Below, piece by piece: positions 19,227 through 29,222 of a stretch of DNA of 46,979 nt (positions within the stretch are counted from its first letter, which is position 1; each line of letters starts with the position of its first letter). The notes beneath the pieces are model-generated. The model worked only from the letters and a program-made list of their open reading frames with translations, was not told where the DNA came from and ran no database searches. Location: contig CACGGY010000002.1 of assembly GCA_902572675.1 (NCBI GenBank), positions 1 through 46,979 on the forward strand, written 5' to 3'. The position numbers were made by a program, and so were the translations under genes. This DNA is from an uncultured Prochlorococcus sp. (GTDB lineage: Bacteria; Cyanobacteriota; Cyanobacteriia; PCC-6307; Cyanobiaceae).

Positions 19227-21035
19227 TTAACTGAAATTTAAAATTATCAATGCTGGCACTGTAAATGACATTATAAGTGTTAATCCAGCTCCATATTTTG
19301 CTATGTCAAAAAATCTATATCTCCCAGGACCATAAACCATTAAATTTGTTTGATAACCCATTGGCGTCAAAAAGGATTGACTTGCGCCGAATAAAACAAG
19401 CATTATTAAAGCACTTGGTGAAATGCCCAAGAGATTTGAAAATTCAATAGCTACAGGCAAAATCAAAGCAACTGAAGCCGCATTACTTATAAATTGAGTC
19501 AGAATAACTGTAGATATAAAAATTACTACTAGCGCAAAATATAAAGGCATTCCATCAAGCACAAAATTAAGATTTACTGCTATTAAATCTGCTAATCCTG
19601 TTACTTGCATAGCAACGCTAAAACATGATAAAGATCCTAATAATAAAATAACGTCTAACCTAATTGATTTTTGTATTTCAGCAGGTCTTAAACATCCACA
19701 AGCAACCATCGCAATAACTGCTAAAAGAACCGAGCCTACCAATGGGATATTAGTTACAGAAGGCAAAATCACCATTCCTATTGCGATTGCAATCGATATA
19801 GGTTTTTTTATCAAGACAGGTAAATCATCTTCAAATTGATCTAAAATAAGCAAATCATTACTTGCCTGTAAACCTCTTATTGAATCTAATGGAGCTTGCA
19901 ATAATAAAACATCTCCTGCCCTTAAAACAGCCTGGCCCAATCTCTCCTGAACAGTTTGTTGACCTCGTCTAAGTGCCAGAACTGTTGCATTATGTCGCTG
20001 CCTAAATCTTAATTCTCTCAAACTTGCACCAGCTAGAGTTGAGCCAGCTGGTAACAATGCTTCAAAGGTTTTAGTTCCTTCATCATCTGAAAAAATATTA
20101 GCTCCGGAGAAAGATGTTTTATTCTCCCCTAATAATATGGTATGTTCCTGCTGCAGCCTAAATAAGTCTGCTCTAGTAACCCGGATTATTAATCTATCAT
20201 CCGGTTCAATCTTCCTATCTGCCAAAGGAGGAAGAATAACTTTTCCATTGCGTTGCAACTCCAAAACATCAACGTCAAATCGTCTTTGCAATCTACTATT
20301 TCTTACAGATTGTCCAACTAATTCAGATGAAGGAGGAATAGTAACTTCAGTAAAGTAAATATTCATATCGCCATTTTTAATAAATTCCTTTTCTCTCCCT
20401 CTATCTGGCAAAAGCACGTCAGAAACAAGAATCATATAGGTTGTACCTATCAGCCAGACAGGAATTCCAATAGAAGTCAAACTAAATAATTGCAAAGCTC
20501 CATAACCTAATTGCTGACTTATATCACTTACAAGAAGATTTACTGAGCTACCCAATAATGTCAGAGTTCCACCTAGTAAAGTAGCAAAAGAAAGAGGTAA
20601 TAAAACTTTTGATGGTGATATATTTCTTCTCTCACACCAACCTTCAATTAAAGGTAGTAATGAGGCTACTACTGGAGTATTAGGTACAATTCCAGATATT
20701 GGAGCGATCAAAAAAGCTATTAATGAAATTAATTTCCTTGGAGTTCTAATACTTTCTGAAGAAATCAATTCTCTAACTCTGTCTAAAGCACCACTTTTAA
20801 ATAATGCAGATGAAACTGCAAATAAACCCATAAGAGTAATTAAAGAGGGACTTCCAAAACCAGCTAATGCTTTTTCAGGAGAAAGAACCCCTGTAGCTAT
20901 AAATATTCCAACACATAACAAACCAGTCAATTCTGGAGAAATAGTATTTTTAATAAACAAAATTATTGACATTATTAAAATAACTACCGTTATAAACGCA
21001 TCATAATTATTACTAACAACAGCTATTAAATTCAT
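19227..21035 (-). CDS. SLC13/SAC1-type anion permease with two TrkA_C domains
   Basis: Polytopic; FGSPSLITLMGLFAVSSAL, SNAASVALILPVAIEF, central duplicated TrkA_C-like segments. Confidence 0.88.
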   Translation of the reverse strand: MNLIAVVSNNYDAFITVVILIMSIILFIKNTISPELTGLLCVGIFIATGVLSPEKALAGFGSPSLITLMGLFAVSSALFKSGALDRVRELISSESIRTPRKLISLIAFLIAPISGIVPNTPVVASLLPLIEGWCERRNISPSKVLLPLSFATLLGGTLTLLGSSVNLLVSDISQQLGYGALQLFSLTSIGIPVWLIGTTYMILVSDVLLPDRGREKEFIKNGDMNIYFTEVTIPPSSELVGQSVRNSRLQRRFDVDVLELQRNGKVILPPLADRKIEPDDRLIIRVTRADLFRLQQEHTILLGENKTSFSGANIFSDDEGTKTFEALLPAGSTLAGASLRELRFRQRHNATVLALRRGQQTVQERLGQAVLRAGDVLLLQAPLDSIRGLQASNDLLILDQFEDDLPVLIKKPISIAIAIGMVILPSVTNIPLVGSVLLAVIAMVACGCLRPAEIQKSIRLDVILLLGSLSCFSVAMQVTGLADLIAVNLNFVLDGMPLYFALVVIFISTVILTQFISNAASVALILPVAIEFSNLLGISPSALIMLVLFGASQSFLTPMGYQTNLMVYGPGRYRFFDIAKYGAGLTLIMSFTVPALIILNFS

Positions 21036-21084
21036 ATGAAACTTATTTAACTCAATATACCCATAAACAATATTTCAAAAAAGT

Positions 21085-22278
21085 TTAATTCGAATAATCT
21101 TTTTTAAGAAACTTTTTAAAAATAGATTTTTTTTGGAATATCCATGAAGATGCAGATTTTAAGCTTTCTGAAATATCAGGCAACTTGGAAGCATATATAA
21201 GTCTTCTTGCCTCAAAAGCCAATTTCCCAAATAAAGTAACCCCAAGCCCAGAAATTGAAGCTTCGCCTATTCCTAAGCTAATCATTTCACCGTTATCTTG
21301 AAATTCAAAGGGTAAAAGATCTTTTCCTTGAATTAAAAGTTCTAAATTATTAGCAAGATGATTTCCTTCCTGCATAGCGACCTGAGCAGTTATGGGTAAA
21401 TCCTCCATTCCTTCAATAACTGAAATATCACCGATAGCAAAACAGTTTTTGTGATTTTCTATTTGCAAATTATTATTAACTAAAATTCGTCCAAATTTTT
21501 TTGTTATTTGATCAGTTTCTAAGTAAGGCAAATTAGGTTTAACACCTGCTGTCCAAATAACAATATCTTTATCCAAGGAAGTTATTCCAACTTCACTAGA
21601 AATAGTAATTTTAGTTTCTGAGACTTCTTGAACTGTGGAATTCAAAAGAACGTTGATTTTTCTTTTTTCTAATGCCTTTTCTGCTTGTTCTCTATTAAAA
21701 ATTTTGTTTTTATTGAGGATCTCGTTTGATTTTTCTATTACATTAATTTCAAATTGGTCTTTAAATATATCTTTAATTTTGCATGCCAACTCGATACCAG
21801 AGGGACCACCTCCAACTATAAATAACTTTTTATGCAACGCAGTATCTTGTGATTTTTTTAAAAAAGAATTTAATTTATTTAAATCGTGCACATCATTAAA
21901 AAAATAACAATTTTCATCTACACCTTTTATTAAAAAACTATTTGGAATAGATCCTGTACAGATAACGAGATATTGATAACTTAATTTTAATTCATCACTA
22001 AATTCAAGAATATTTTCTTTGAAGGAAATCTTGGTTAAACAATTTCTTAAAAAAGTTATACCCGCATCAGAAAAAATATTTGCAAATTTTGGGGTGGCTT
22101 CCCAACTTCTTATCTCCTTACTTAAAACTTCGTACATTAAAGGTTTGAATATAAAGTTAGTTTCAGAATCAACCACAAGAATCGGTAAAGAAGGATTAAG
22201 ATTCTTTAAATTCAAAGCAAATGTCATACCTGCAAAACCTGCTCCAACTATTACTATTGGTTTTTGTATTGATTTCAT
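21085..22278 (-). CDS. Type II NADH dehydrogenase (NDH-2) family FAD/NAD(P)H oxidoreductase
   Basis: IVIVGAGFAGMTFALNL; FIVGGGPSGIELACKI; VIWTAGVKPN; CFAIGDISV. Confidence 0.88.
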   Translation of the reverse strand: MKSIQKPIVIVGAGFAGMTFALNLKNLNPSLPILVVDSETNFIFKPLMYEVLSKEIRSWEATPKFANIFSDAGITFLRNCLTKISFKENILEFSDELKLSYQYLVICTGSIPNSFLIKGVDENCYFFNDVHDLNKLNSFLKKSQDTALHKKLFIVGGGPSGIELACKIKDIFKDQFEINVIEKSNEILNKNKIFNREQAEKALEKRKINVLLNSTVQEVSETKITISSEVGITSLDKDIVIWTAGVKPNLPYLETDQITKKFGRILVNNNLQIENHKNCFAIGDISVIEGMEDLPITAQVAMQEGNHLANNLELLIQGKDLLPFEFQDNGEMISLGIGEASISGLGVTLFGKLAFEARRLIYASKLPDISESLKSASSWIFQKKSIFKKFLKKDYSN

Positions 22279-22373
22279 TAGAGAAATATTGTTATGCGTA
22301 AATGTATTATTAAACTATACGAATAATTTTTAAATTGAGCGAAATAAAATTAAACTCATAATCAAACTGAAGA

Positions 22374-23096
22374 ATGATTAAAAAAATTCACAAAGATATT
22401 CAAACTAACTTGAGTAAATATAATCAAGATCTTATAGATATGAAGCCTCAAGGAATGCTTACATGGGGTTATGAAAAGTTTGGTAAACAATTTGCTATTA
22501 CAACAAGTTTTGGTATACAGTCATCAGTCCTTTTAGATATGGTCAGCAAATTATCTCTACAAAAAAAAATCAAAATATTTTGGATAGATACAGGTTACCT
22601 TCCTCCAGAAACATACCATTATGCTGAAAAGCTTATTGATAGTTTATCCTTAGAAGTTGAAGTTCTGCAAAGTGAATTATCTCCAGCAAGAATGGAGGCC
22701 AAATACGGAAAACTTTGGGAAACAAAAAAAGAGAGTGATTTAGATAAGTATCATGAATTGAGAAAGATAAAACCTTTAGAAAATGGTCTAGAAAGATATG
22801 ATATTTCTTGCTGGGCAAGCGGTGTTAGATCAAGTCAAACAGAAAATAGAAACAAAATGAAATTCATAGACGTAATTCGTCAAAGGCTCTCTTTAAGACC
22901 TTTATTAAATTGGACAAATAAAGATATTTTTTATTATATGGAAGAGAATAGTTTACCTGCCCATCCACTTTTTATCAAAGGTTATTCTTCTGTAGGAGAT
23001 TGGCATTCAAGCAGTCCCGATGGTATTGAAACAAAGGGCAGAAATACAAGATTTGGAGGAATTAAACAAGAATGTGGAATTCACACTAATAATTAA
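22374..23096 (+). CDS. cysH: Phosphoadenylylsulfate (PAPS) reductase
   Basis: AITTSFGIQSSVLLDM, WIDTGYLPPETYHYA, SCWASGVRSSQTENR, RFGGIKQECGIH; lacks the CC...CxxC cluster ligands of APS-type enzymes. Confidence 0.92.
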   Translation: MIKKIHKDIQTNLSKYNQDLIDMKPQGMLTWGYEKFGKQFAITTSFGIQSSVLLDMVSKLSLQKKIKIFWIDTGYLPPETYHYAEKLIDSLSLEVEVLQSELSPARMEAKYGKLWETKKESDLDKYHELRKIKPLENGLERYDISCWASGVRSSQTENRNKMKFIDVIRQRLSLRPLLNWTNKDIFYYMEENSLPAHPLFIKGYSSVGDWHSSSPDGIETKGRNTRFGGIKQECGIHTNN

Positions 23097-23111
23097 ATTG
23101 ATCATAGAACA

Positions 23112-23807
23112 ATGGTCCCAGATATAAATTTTTTATTAGTAGGCAATAGTAGGCTGCATTGGGCTCAATATTCTAAAAATCAATCTAAATTCTTCCATAC
23201 CAAAAAAGAGCAAAAAGTTCCCGAAAGTATAGATCTTGATCAACTAATTTGGGCTTCTGTTGGAAAACTTCCAAATTTTTTGCTGAGAAAAGAAAATGAA
23301 ATAAAAACTAAAGATATCCAATTATCAAATCTTCCTGATTATTTTGGAGTTGATAGAGCTCTTGCCTGTATCGCGGCTTTTAAATTTATTGAAAACCCTT
23401 TCAAAAAAGATTTGCTAATTGCAGATTTTGGAACAATATTATCAATAACAAAATTGAATTCAAATGGATCTATTATTGGAGGTCAACTTCTTCCAGGTTT
23501 TCTAACACAATTAAAATCAATGGAACAAAATACAAAAAATCTTAAAGTTCCAAAAAAATATGATATTCCTATCAAAGATTTTTTAATTAATACAGAAGAA
23601 GCAATCTTAAAAGGAGTAATCAACTCTCTTACTGGCGTGATTAATAGTTTATTTAATCCCGAAAAGGATATTTTAATAATTTGTGGGGGAGACTCTCAAT
23701 TAATCACAAAATCTCTAAAGACTAAAAAAGAAAATATTATCAATGCTCCTAATTTAGTCATGGAGGGGATGATTATTCACCACCTCTCTATAAAAAAATT
23801 AGCTTAA
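23112..23807 (+). CDS. coaX: Type III pantothenate kinase
   Basis: LLVGNSRLHWAQY, DRALACIAA, ADFGTILSIT...GGQLLPGFLTQLKSM, ICGGDSQL. Confidence 0.88.
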   Translation: MVPDINFLLVGNSRLHWAQYSKNQSKFFHTKKEQKVPESIDLDQLIWASVGKLPNFLLRKENEIKTKDIQLSNLPDYFGVDRALACIAAFKFIENPFKKDLLIADFGTILSITKLNSNGSIIGGQLLPGFLTQLKSMEQNTKNLKVPKKYDIPIKDFLINTEEAILKGVINSLTGVINSLFNPEKDILIICGGDSQLITKSLKTKKENIINAPNLVMEGMIIHHLSIKKLA

Positions 23808-24266
23808 CCCAAGGTCTGCAATTATATGATCAGCCATTATTGCTGCTTTTACCTTTAAGTAAATTTTTTCGATGTTACCTTCAGTATCAATTAAAAAAGT
23901 ATTTCTCATCATTCCCATATATTCTTTTCCCATGAATTTTTTCAGTCCATAGCTATCGTAATCAGAAGAAACTTTGAAAGGTTCAGGATCAGTTAAAAGA
24001 ATAAAAGGTAAATTAAATTTTTCTATAAACTTCTGATGAGAGGATGCATTATCTTTACTAATACCAAGCACAACAATATTATTTTTTTGGAGTAAATCCC
24101 AATTCTCTTTAAAATTACATGCTTCTTTAGTACATCCTGGAGTATTATCTTTTGGATAAAAATATAATATTATTCTTTTACCTTTAAAATCACTAAGAGA
24201 AACTTCTTTCTCAAAAGAATCTTTTAATTTAAATTCTGGTGCTTTGTCGCCAACCTTAAGAGCCAT
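23799..24266 (-). CDS. bcp: Thioredoxin-dependent peroxiredoxin, BCP family
   Basis: MALKVGDKAPEFKLKD...LYFYPKDNTPGCTKEACNFKENW. ATG at 24266 preferred over 24302. Confidence 0.95.
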   Translation of the reverse strand: MALKVGDKAPEFKLKDSFEKEVSLSDFKGKRIILYFYPKDNTPGCTKEACNFKENWDLLQKNNIVVLGISKDNASSHQKFIEKFNLPFILLTDPEPFKVSSDYDSYGLKKFMGKEYMGMMRNTFLIDTEGNIEKIYLKVKAAIMADHIIADLGLS

Positions 24267-24294
24267 TGAAATTATTAAATGAGTATGAATATAA

Positions 24295-24895
24295 AATACC
24301 AAAAATTTGGTTTTATGAGATTAAAGGTGTGCAATATGTCGCAACTATAGAAGAAATTAAAACTACAAAAACCTAACAAATTCAAGATCAAAGATTTTCT
24401 TATAAACAAGGACTTATTTGCGCCAATCACTTTCAACACTTTTTGATTTAGACCCACTAGAAATTCTAATTAATTCTCAACCTGGTTAGCCTCCAAGTTT
24501 AGCTTATGGCATGGGAAATATCAGTTTAAGTCATTGTAAAGATGCCATTACTATAAGTCTGGCATAAAGCAAAATAGGGATTGATATTGAGTGAACAGAT
24601 TGAGATTATAACCATATAAAATTTTCAAAAAAATTTTTTTTCTCACCAATAAATGAAACCATAATAATTATTTAACAAAAAATATGATATTCAATCAATG
24701 GTGTGGAGTTGAAGCTGCTATAAAATGGGATCATGGAAAAATAGCAAAAGACACAAAATATTGGTAATTTTTTGAAAAGCCTAAAGAGTTAATTCATAAG
24801 AAGAAAAATATAAATTTAAATAATTCATAGATTAACTTCCATAATTGGACTATCGCTTTAGCCTACGAAGAAAGAACTTCTTTTAATCTTGAGAT
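24295..24895 (+). pseudogene. Decayed Sfp/HetI-type 4'-phosphopantetheinyl transferase
   Basis: Conceptual translation across two or more frameshifts: KIPKIWFYEIKGVQYVATIEEIK / LTNSRSKIFL*TRTYLRQSLSTLFDLDPLEILINSQPG*PPSLAYGMGNISLSHCKDAITISLA*SKIGIDIE*TD*DYNHIKFSKKFFFSPINE / NQWCGVEAAIKWDHGKIAKDTKYW*...NS*INFHNWTIALAYEERTSFNLEIICC. PPTase motifs (SLSHCKDA, GIDIE, W-C-x-x-E-A-x-x-K) recognisable with at least 7 in-frame stops. Confidence 0.85.
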
Positions 24896-24916
24896 TATTT
24901 GTTGTTCGAAAATTTT

Positions 24917-26206
24917 TTATTTTTCTTTTATTCTAAGCAGTTCTTCATATTGAGTTTTTTCCCATCCATTATTATTTGGTTCCCATATTTTTAAACCTCT
25001 TAAAGATTTAGGAAGATATTCTTGTACGACCCAATTACCTGGATATTTATGAGGATTTACATAACTATTTGAATTATTTTTTAAATGAAGTGGAACATCA
25101 AAAGCATTGGTAGATTTGATTTTTTCAATTGCTTTAAAAATACTTTTCGTACTATTACTTTTTGGAGAAATAGCTAAATATAAAGAAGCCTGAGTTAAAA
25201 AATATAATCCTTCTGGAAAACCAACTCTATCAAAAGCATCACAACAGGATTGTACAACTACTATGGCATTAGGATCAGCTATTCCAATATCTTCACTGGC
25301 AGATATAAGTAGTCTTCTAAAAATAAAATTAGGATCTTCACCAGCCTCCAGCATATTCGCAAGCCACAATAAAGTAGCATCTGGATCAGAACCTCTTATA
25401 GACTTGATGAAGGCACTAATTACATCGTAGTGATTTTGACCATTTTTATCGTAAACAATATTTTTCTTTTGTAGTGCATCCTCTGCTATAGAGAGATTAA
25501 TATTAATTTCTTTAGAATCATTTTCAGCAGTTGTTTCTATAGCCATCTCTAGCGCATTGATTAATGTCCTTGCATCTCCGCCAGAAAATTTAATCAAATG
25601 TCTTATAGCATCTTGAGTTAAATAAACCTTTTTTGAATCTTTTTGTTTTGAATAGTGAGTAATGACTTTTTGTATTATTTTCTGCAAATCATTTTCTGCC
25701 AAAGGAAGTAATGTGAAAATACGAGACCTGCTAACAAGCGCTTTATTAACAGCAAAGAAAGGGTTTTCAGTTGTAGCACCAATAAAAGTTATAGTTCCAT
25801 TTTCTATTGAGGGTAATAAAGCATCTTGCTGAACTGATGTAAATCTATGAACCTCATCGATAAATAAAATTGTTTTTCTTTTTGAATTTATTAATCTATC
25901 TTTTGCATTAGCGATTTCATTTCTTAATTCTTTAACACTTGATAATACTGCATTTAATTTAATTAATTTTGAACGCGTATTGAAAGAAATAATTTCTATA
26001 AGAGTAGTTTTTCCAACACCCGGAGGACCTGAAAAAATAAAATTACTAATCTTATCTTTTAATATTGCGCGTCTTAAAAGCGAATTCTCATTCAGGATTG
26101 GTTGTTGACCAAAAAAATCTTCCAAATTCTTTGGCCTTAATTTATCTGCCAAAGGTGCATTGTTTTCTTTTTGAAAATAATTAGTAAATAAATTTTCTGA
26201 GTGCAT
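24917..26206 (-). CDS. rarA: Replication-associated recombination AAA ATPase RarA/MgsA
   Basis: ADKLRPKNLEDFFGQQPIL, FSGPPGVGKTTL, LFIDEVHRF, IGATTENPFFAVNKALVSRSRIF, SGGDARTLINALE. Confidence 0.93.
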   Translation of the reverse strand: MHSENLFTNYFQKENNAPLADKLRPKNLEDFFGQQPILNENSLLRRAILKDKISNFIFSGPPGVGKTTLIEIISFNTRSKLIKLNAVLSSVKELRNEIANAKDRLINSKRKTILFIDEVHRFTSVQQDALLPSIENGTITFIGATTENPFFAVNKALVSRSRIFTLLPLAENDLQKIIQKVITHYSKQKDSKKVYLTQDAIRHLIKFSGGDARTLINALEMAIETTAENDSKEININLSIAEDALQKKNIVYDKNGQNHYDVISAFIKSIRGSDPDATLLWLANMLEAGEDPNFIFRRLLISASEDIGIADPNAIVVVQSCCDAFDRVGFPEGLYFLTQASLYLAISPKSNSTKSIFKAIEKIKSTNAFDVPLHLKNNSNSYVNPHKYPGNWVVQEYLPKSLRGLKIWEPNNNGWEKTQYEELLRIKEK

Positions 26207-26239
26207 ATAAATAAAATCAAAAAATCATTACTTTCAATT

Positions 26240-27877
26240 CTACGTAATTACTGTAGGAGTTTCCATTTGAGTAAGTTTTGAAATGTTCAATAAAGCATTT
26301 AAATCATCTATTAGAGGTTTCAAAGCGATCTGAGGATTTAACGAAAGATTCTTTTGAGGATCGAAAAACTTCTCAAAGTAAAGTCTTAATGTTGCACCCT
26401 TAGTTCCAGTTCCAGAAAGGCGCACAATTACTCGAGAGTTATCATCAAGGACCAATCTTAAACCTTGATTTTCACTTATAGAATTATCAACGGGATCTAA
26501 ATATGAAAAGTTATCTGCAACTTTAACTAAATGGCCAGCAAAACTATTTCCTTTTAAATTTTCGAGCATAGAAGTTAGATTACCAAAGATTTGATTAGCA
26601 ATATTTGAGGGAATTGCCTCATAATCATGTCTTGAATAATAATTCCTACCAAATTGTTTCCAATGATTCTGCATCAAATCACTTACCGAACATTTTTTCT
26701 CAGCTAAAACTTGTAACCAATACAAAACTGCCCATAGTCCATCTTTCTCTCTCACATGATTACTACCTGTTCCAAAACTTTCTTCTCCACATAAAGTAAT
26801 TAAATTAGAATCTAAAAGATTTCCAAAAAACTTCCAGCCAGTAGGTGTCTCGAAACAAGGTATATTTAATACTCGAGCGACATTATCAACAGCTGAGCTG
26901 GTTGGCATGGATCGTGCCACACCTGTAATACCATCTTTATAACCAGGGACACATTTTGTGTTAGCAGTGATAACTGCAAGGCTATCACTAGGATTTACAA
27001 AACATCCACTTCCTAAAATCATATTCCTATCTCCATCTCCATCGCATGCAGCACCAAAACTATAAGATTTTTTATTTAATAACAAATCAGCCAAGTGGGA
27101 TGCGTAAGTAAGATTAGGATCAGGATGTAAACCTCCAAAATCTTTTAACGGGTTACTATTCATAACACAATCTGGTGCAAGACCCATTTTTTTAACAAAA
27201 ATATTTTTTGCATATGGGCCTGTAACCGCATTCATTGCATCAAAAATTAAAGAGAAGTCTTTTTTTAAAAAATCACTAATTTGATCAAAGTCAAAAATTT
27301 TCTCCATCAAATTAGAATAATCTGCCAATCCATCAATAATTTCTAAGGTTGTATCGTTGTAATGATAAGTTCCATATTCACTAAAATCAGGTAATTGAAT
27401 TTTACAAATTTTATAACTAGTTAGTAATTGTGAAGCCTTAAAAATCTTATTAGTAATTATCTCAGGAGCTGGGCCACCATTAGAGATATTCAATTTCACA
27501 CCAAAGTCGCCATCAATCCCACCAGGATTATGGCTTGCAGAAAGAATAATTCCACCAATAGCGTTTTCTTTTCTAATTAAATGTGATGTCGCAGGAGTAG
27601 ATAATAAACCGTATTTTGGAACAATAACCTTTTGAACTTTATGAGCAATGCATATTTCGACAATTTTTTCTATTGCTTCAATATTGCCATATCTGCCATC
27701 ACCACCAACTACTAATGTTGAACCTTTTAAATCTCCTAATGATTGTAAGATTGCTTCAATAAAAACTTCTAGATAATGTTCTTCCTGAAACTTTAAAGTA
27801 CTTTTTCTTAATCCAGAAGTACCTGGTTTTTGATCTAGAAAAGGAGAATTGATATTAATTTCACTAACTTGATTCAT
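26240..27877 (-). CDS. pgm: Phosphoglucomutase
   Basis: GTSGLRKS, ILSASHNPGGIDGDFGVKLN, CDGDGDRNMILG, CGEESFGTGSNHVREKDG, RLSGTGTKGATLRLY. Confidence 0.95.
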   Translation of the reverse strand: MNQVSEININSPFLDQKPGTSGLRKSTLKFQEEHYLEVFIEAILQSLGDLKGSTLVVGGDGRYGNIEAIEKIVEICIAHKVQKVIVPKYGLLSTPATSHLIRKENAIGGIILSASHNPGGIDGDFGVKLNISNGGPAPEIITNKIFKASQLLTSYKICKIQLPDFSEYGTYHYNDTTLEIIDGLADYSNLMEKIFDFDQISDFLKKDFSLIFDAMNAVTGPYAKNIFVKKMGLAPDCVMNSNPLKDFGGLHPDPNLTYASHLADLLLNKKSYSFGAACDGDGDRNMILGSGCFVNPSDSLAVITANTKCVPGYKDGITGVARSMPTSSAVDNVARVLNIPCFETPTGWKFFGNLLDSNLITLCGEESFGTGSNHVREKDGLWAVLYWLQVLAEKKCSVSDLMQNHWKQFGRNYYSRHDYEAIPSNIANQIFGNLTSMLENLKGNSFAGHLVKVADNFSYLDPVDNSISENQGLRLVLDDNSRVIVRLSGTGTKGATLRLYFEKFFDPQKNLSLNPQIALKPLIDDLNALLNISKLTQMETPTVIT

Positions 27878-27909
27878 ATTTTTAAGAAACTTCCAAAAAT
27901 CTAACTAAA

Positions 27910-28080
27910 TTAATGAGGCATTTCGGAAGTTCTTAACATAGCGATAAACCATAATGAAGAAATTAATAATGCACTAAGAATTCCATAGTTAACACCAAAT
28001 TTAGATATTGTAATTGGAACAATTAATGGAAAAGTCAATGCACCAAACAATGGAGTAAAAGCTACAATTTTTTTTAGCAT
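27910..28080 (-). CDS. 56-aa two-TM small membrane protein
   Basis: Hand-translated: MLKKIVAFTPLFGALTFPLIVPITISKFGVNYGILSALLISSLWFIAMLRTSEMPH. Missed by ORF-length cutoff. Confidence 0.6.
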   Translation of the reverse strand: MLKKIVAFTPLFGALTFPLIVPITISKFGVNYGILSALLISSLWFIAMLRTSEMPH

Positions 28081-28092
28081 TAATTTAATTTA

Positions 28093-29193
28093 TTAAAACC
28101 ATTCAGTCTCAGCATTATCTTTTTCATTAGTATCGTCAAGTGGTGTGGATCTATCAAATTTCATTGAAATACTTTTTTCTTGCTCACCTGATACATCAAC
28201 AGCTTTAATATCGTATTTTTGAGTCCCGTCTCTAAATGGAACTTGAATTCTAAAAGTACCATCTGCGGCAAGAGGTACATCTTCTCCACCTATTGTCAGT
28301 TTTGCAGAAGGCTCTGTAGCTCCATAAACAATTAATTCAGCATCAGCAACGAGCCAAAAAGATCTATTTTTAATAATTCCGCTTCCAGAATCGTTTAAAC
28401 CTGATGACCATTTACCAGCACCTGAGTCTGTAAGATTATCATTAAGGTTTGTTGAATTTAAATTTTCCATGAATTCTTCAGAACCAACTTTTCTTCTGAG
28501 AGGAATGTTAGTTGCTGCTTGGTATAACCTTTCATGCATACCATTTTGTTCTGAAAGAACAGGATTAGAAATATCTGGGATTGACTCAGAAGTAGAATCT
28601 AAATTAAAAGGCACAAATTTATCAAGAATTTGCTCAGAAGGATGGGACCCAGGAACATGACTTATCGAAGAAAATGCCAATGACATCCAGTTAAAACCGT
28701 ATTTGTAACCTAATTCAACTTTATAATCTCTATCTGCAAGTGGGATCGGCAAGTACCACTCAGTACTGAAACTATCAACTGCTATCTCCCTAAGTGTTCC
28801 TTGATTCAAGTTGCTTCCTTCAGAACCAGATGCATCAAATAATCGTAAACATAATTTATTCGCTCCCAAAGATTGTGCCTTTTCTCTATCTGCATCGGAA
28901 ATTTGCCAAAAAACATAAGCCCAATCTGGATCTCTTGGAAGGAAAACAACATTCGTTTTAACTTCTTCAGTACTGTTGAAAGCATTGGACTCAGAAGATT
29001 CTTCAGATTTTGAATGAGGAGCTACAGTATAAGTATTTTTTGCAGACTTTTCTTGATATTTAAGTATTAAATCAACTAAAACGGCTTTTGTTTTGCGACT
29101 GTAAAGCGGAACCGATAATTTACTTGCTTCTTGACGTAATTGTCTGAGGGTTAGTGAGAGTAATTGATCTTTATTCATGATCCCATCAGCCAC
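28093..29193 (-). CDS. DUF4912 protein with N-terminal SAP/Rho-N-like domain
   Basis: N-terminal LSLTLRQLRQEASKLSVPLYSRKTKAVLVDLILKY; FLPRDPDWAYVFWQISDADREKAQ...CLRLFDASG of DUF4912. GTG start at 29193 preceded by GGAG. Confidence 0.8.
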   Translation of the reverse strand: MADGIMNKDQLLSLTLRQLRQEASKLSVPLYSRKTKAVLVDLILKYQEKSAKNTYTVAPHSKSEESSESNAFNSTEEVKTNVVFLPRDPDWAYVFWQISDADREKAQSLGANKLCLRLFDASGSEGSNLNQGTLREIAVDSFSTEWYLPIPLADRDYKVELGYKYGFNWMSLAFSSISHVPGSHPSEQILDKFVPFNLDSTSESIPDISNPVLSEQNGMHERLYQAATNIPLRRKVGSEEFMENLNSTNLNDNLTDSGAGKWSSGLNDSGSGIIKNRSFWLVADAELIVYGATEPSAKLTIGGEDVPLAADGTFRIQVPFRDGTQKYDIKAVDVSGEQEKSISMKFDRSTPLDDTNEKDNAETEWF

Positions 29194-29222
29194 TTTAAAA
29201 TCTCCGTTTTTGTTTGGGATCA
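29178..29222 (-). promoter_or_regulatory. Inverted repeat spanning the start region of the DUF4912/SAP gene
   Basis: TGATCCCA (29178-29185) and TGGGATCA (29215-29222), perfect 8-bp arms; loop contains GGAG and the GTG start. Confidence 0.35.

Noticed and set aside
24275-24457. 60-aa minus-strand ORF
   Set aside because: Antisense to the PPTase pseudogene remnant and overlaps the bcp start; no coding features.
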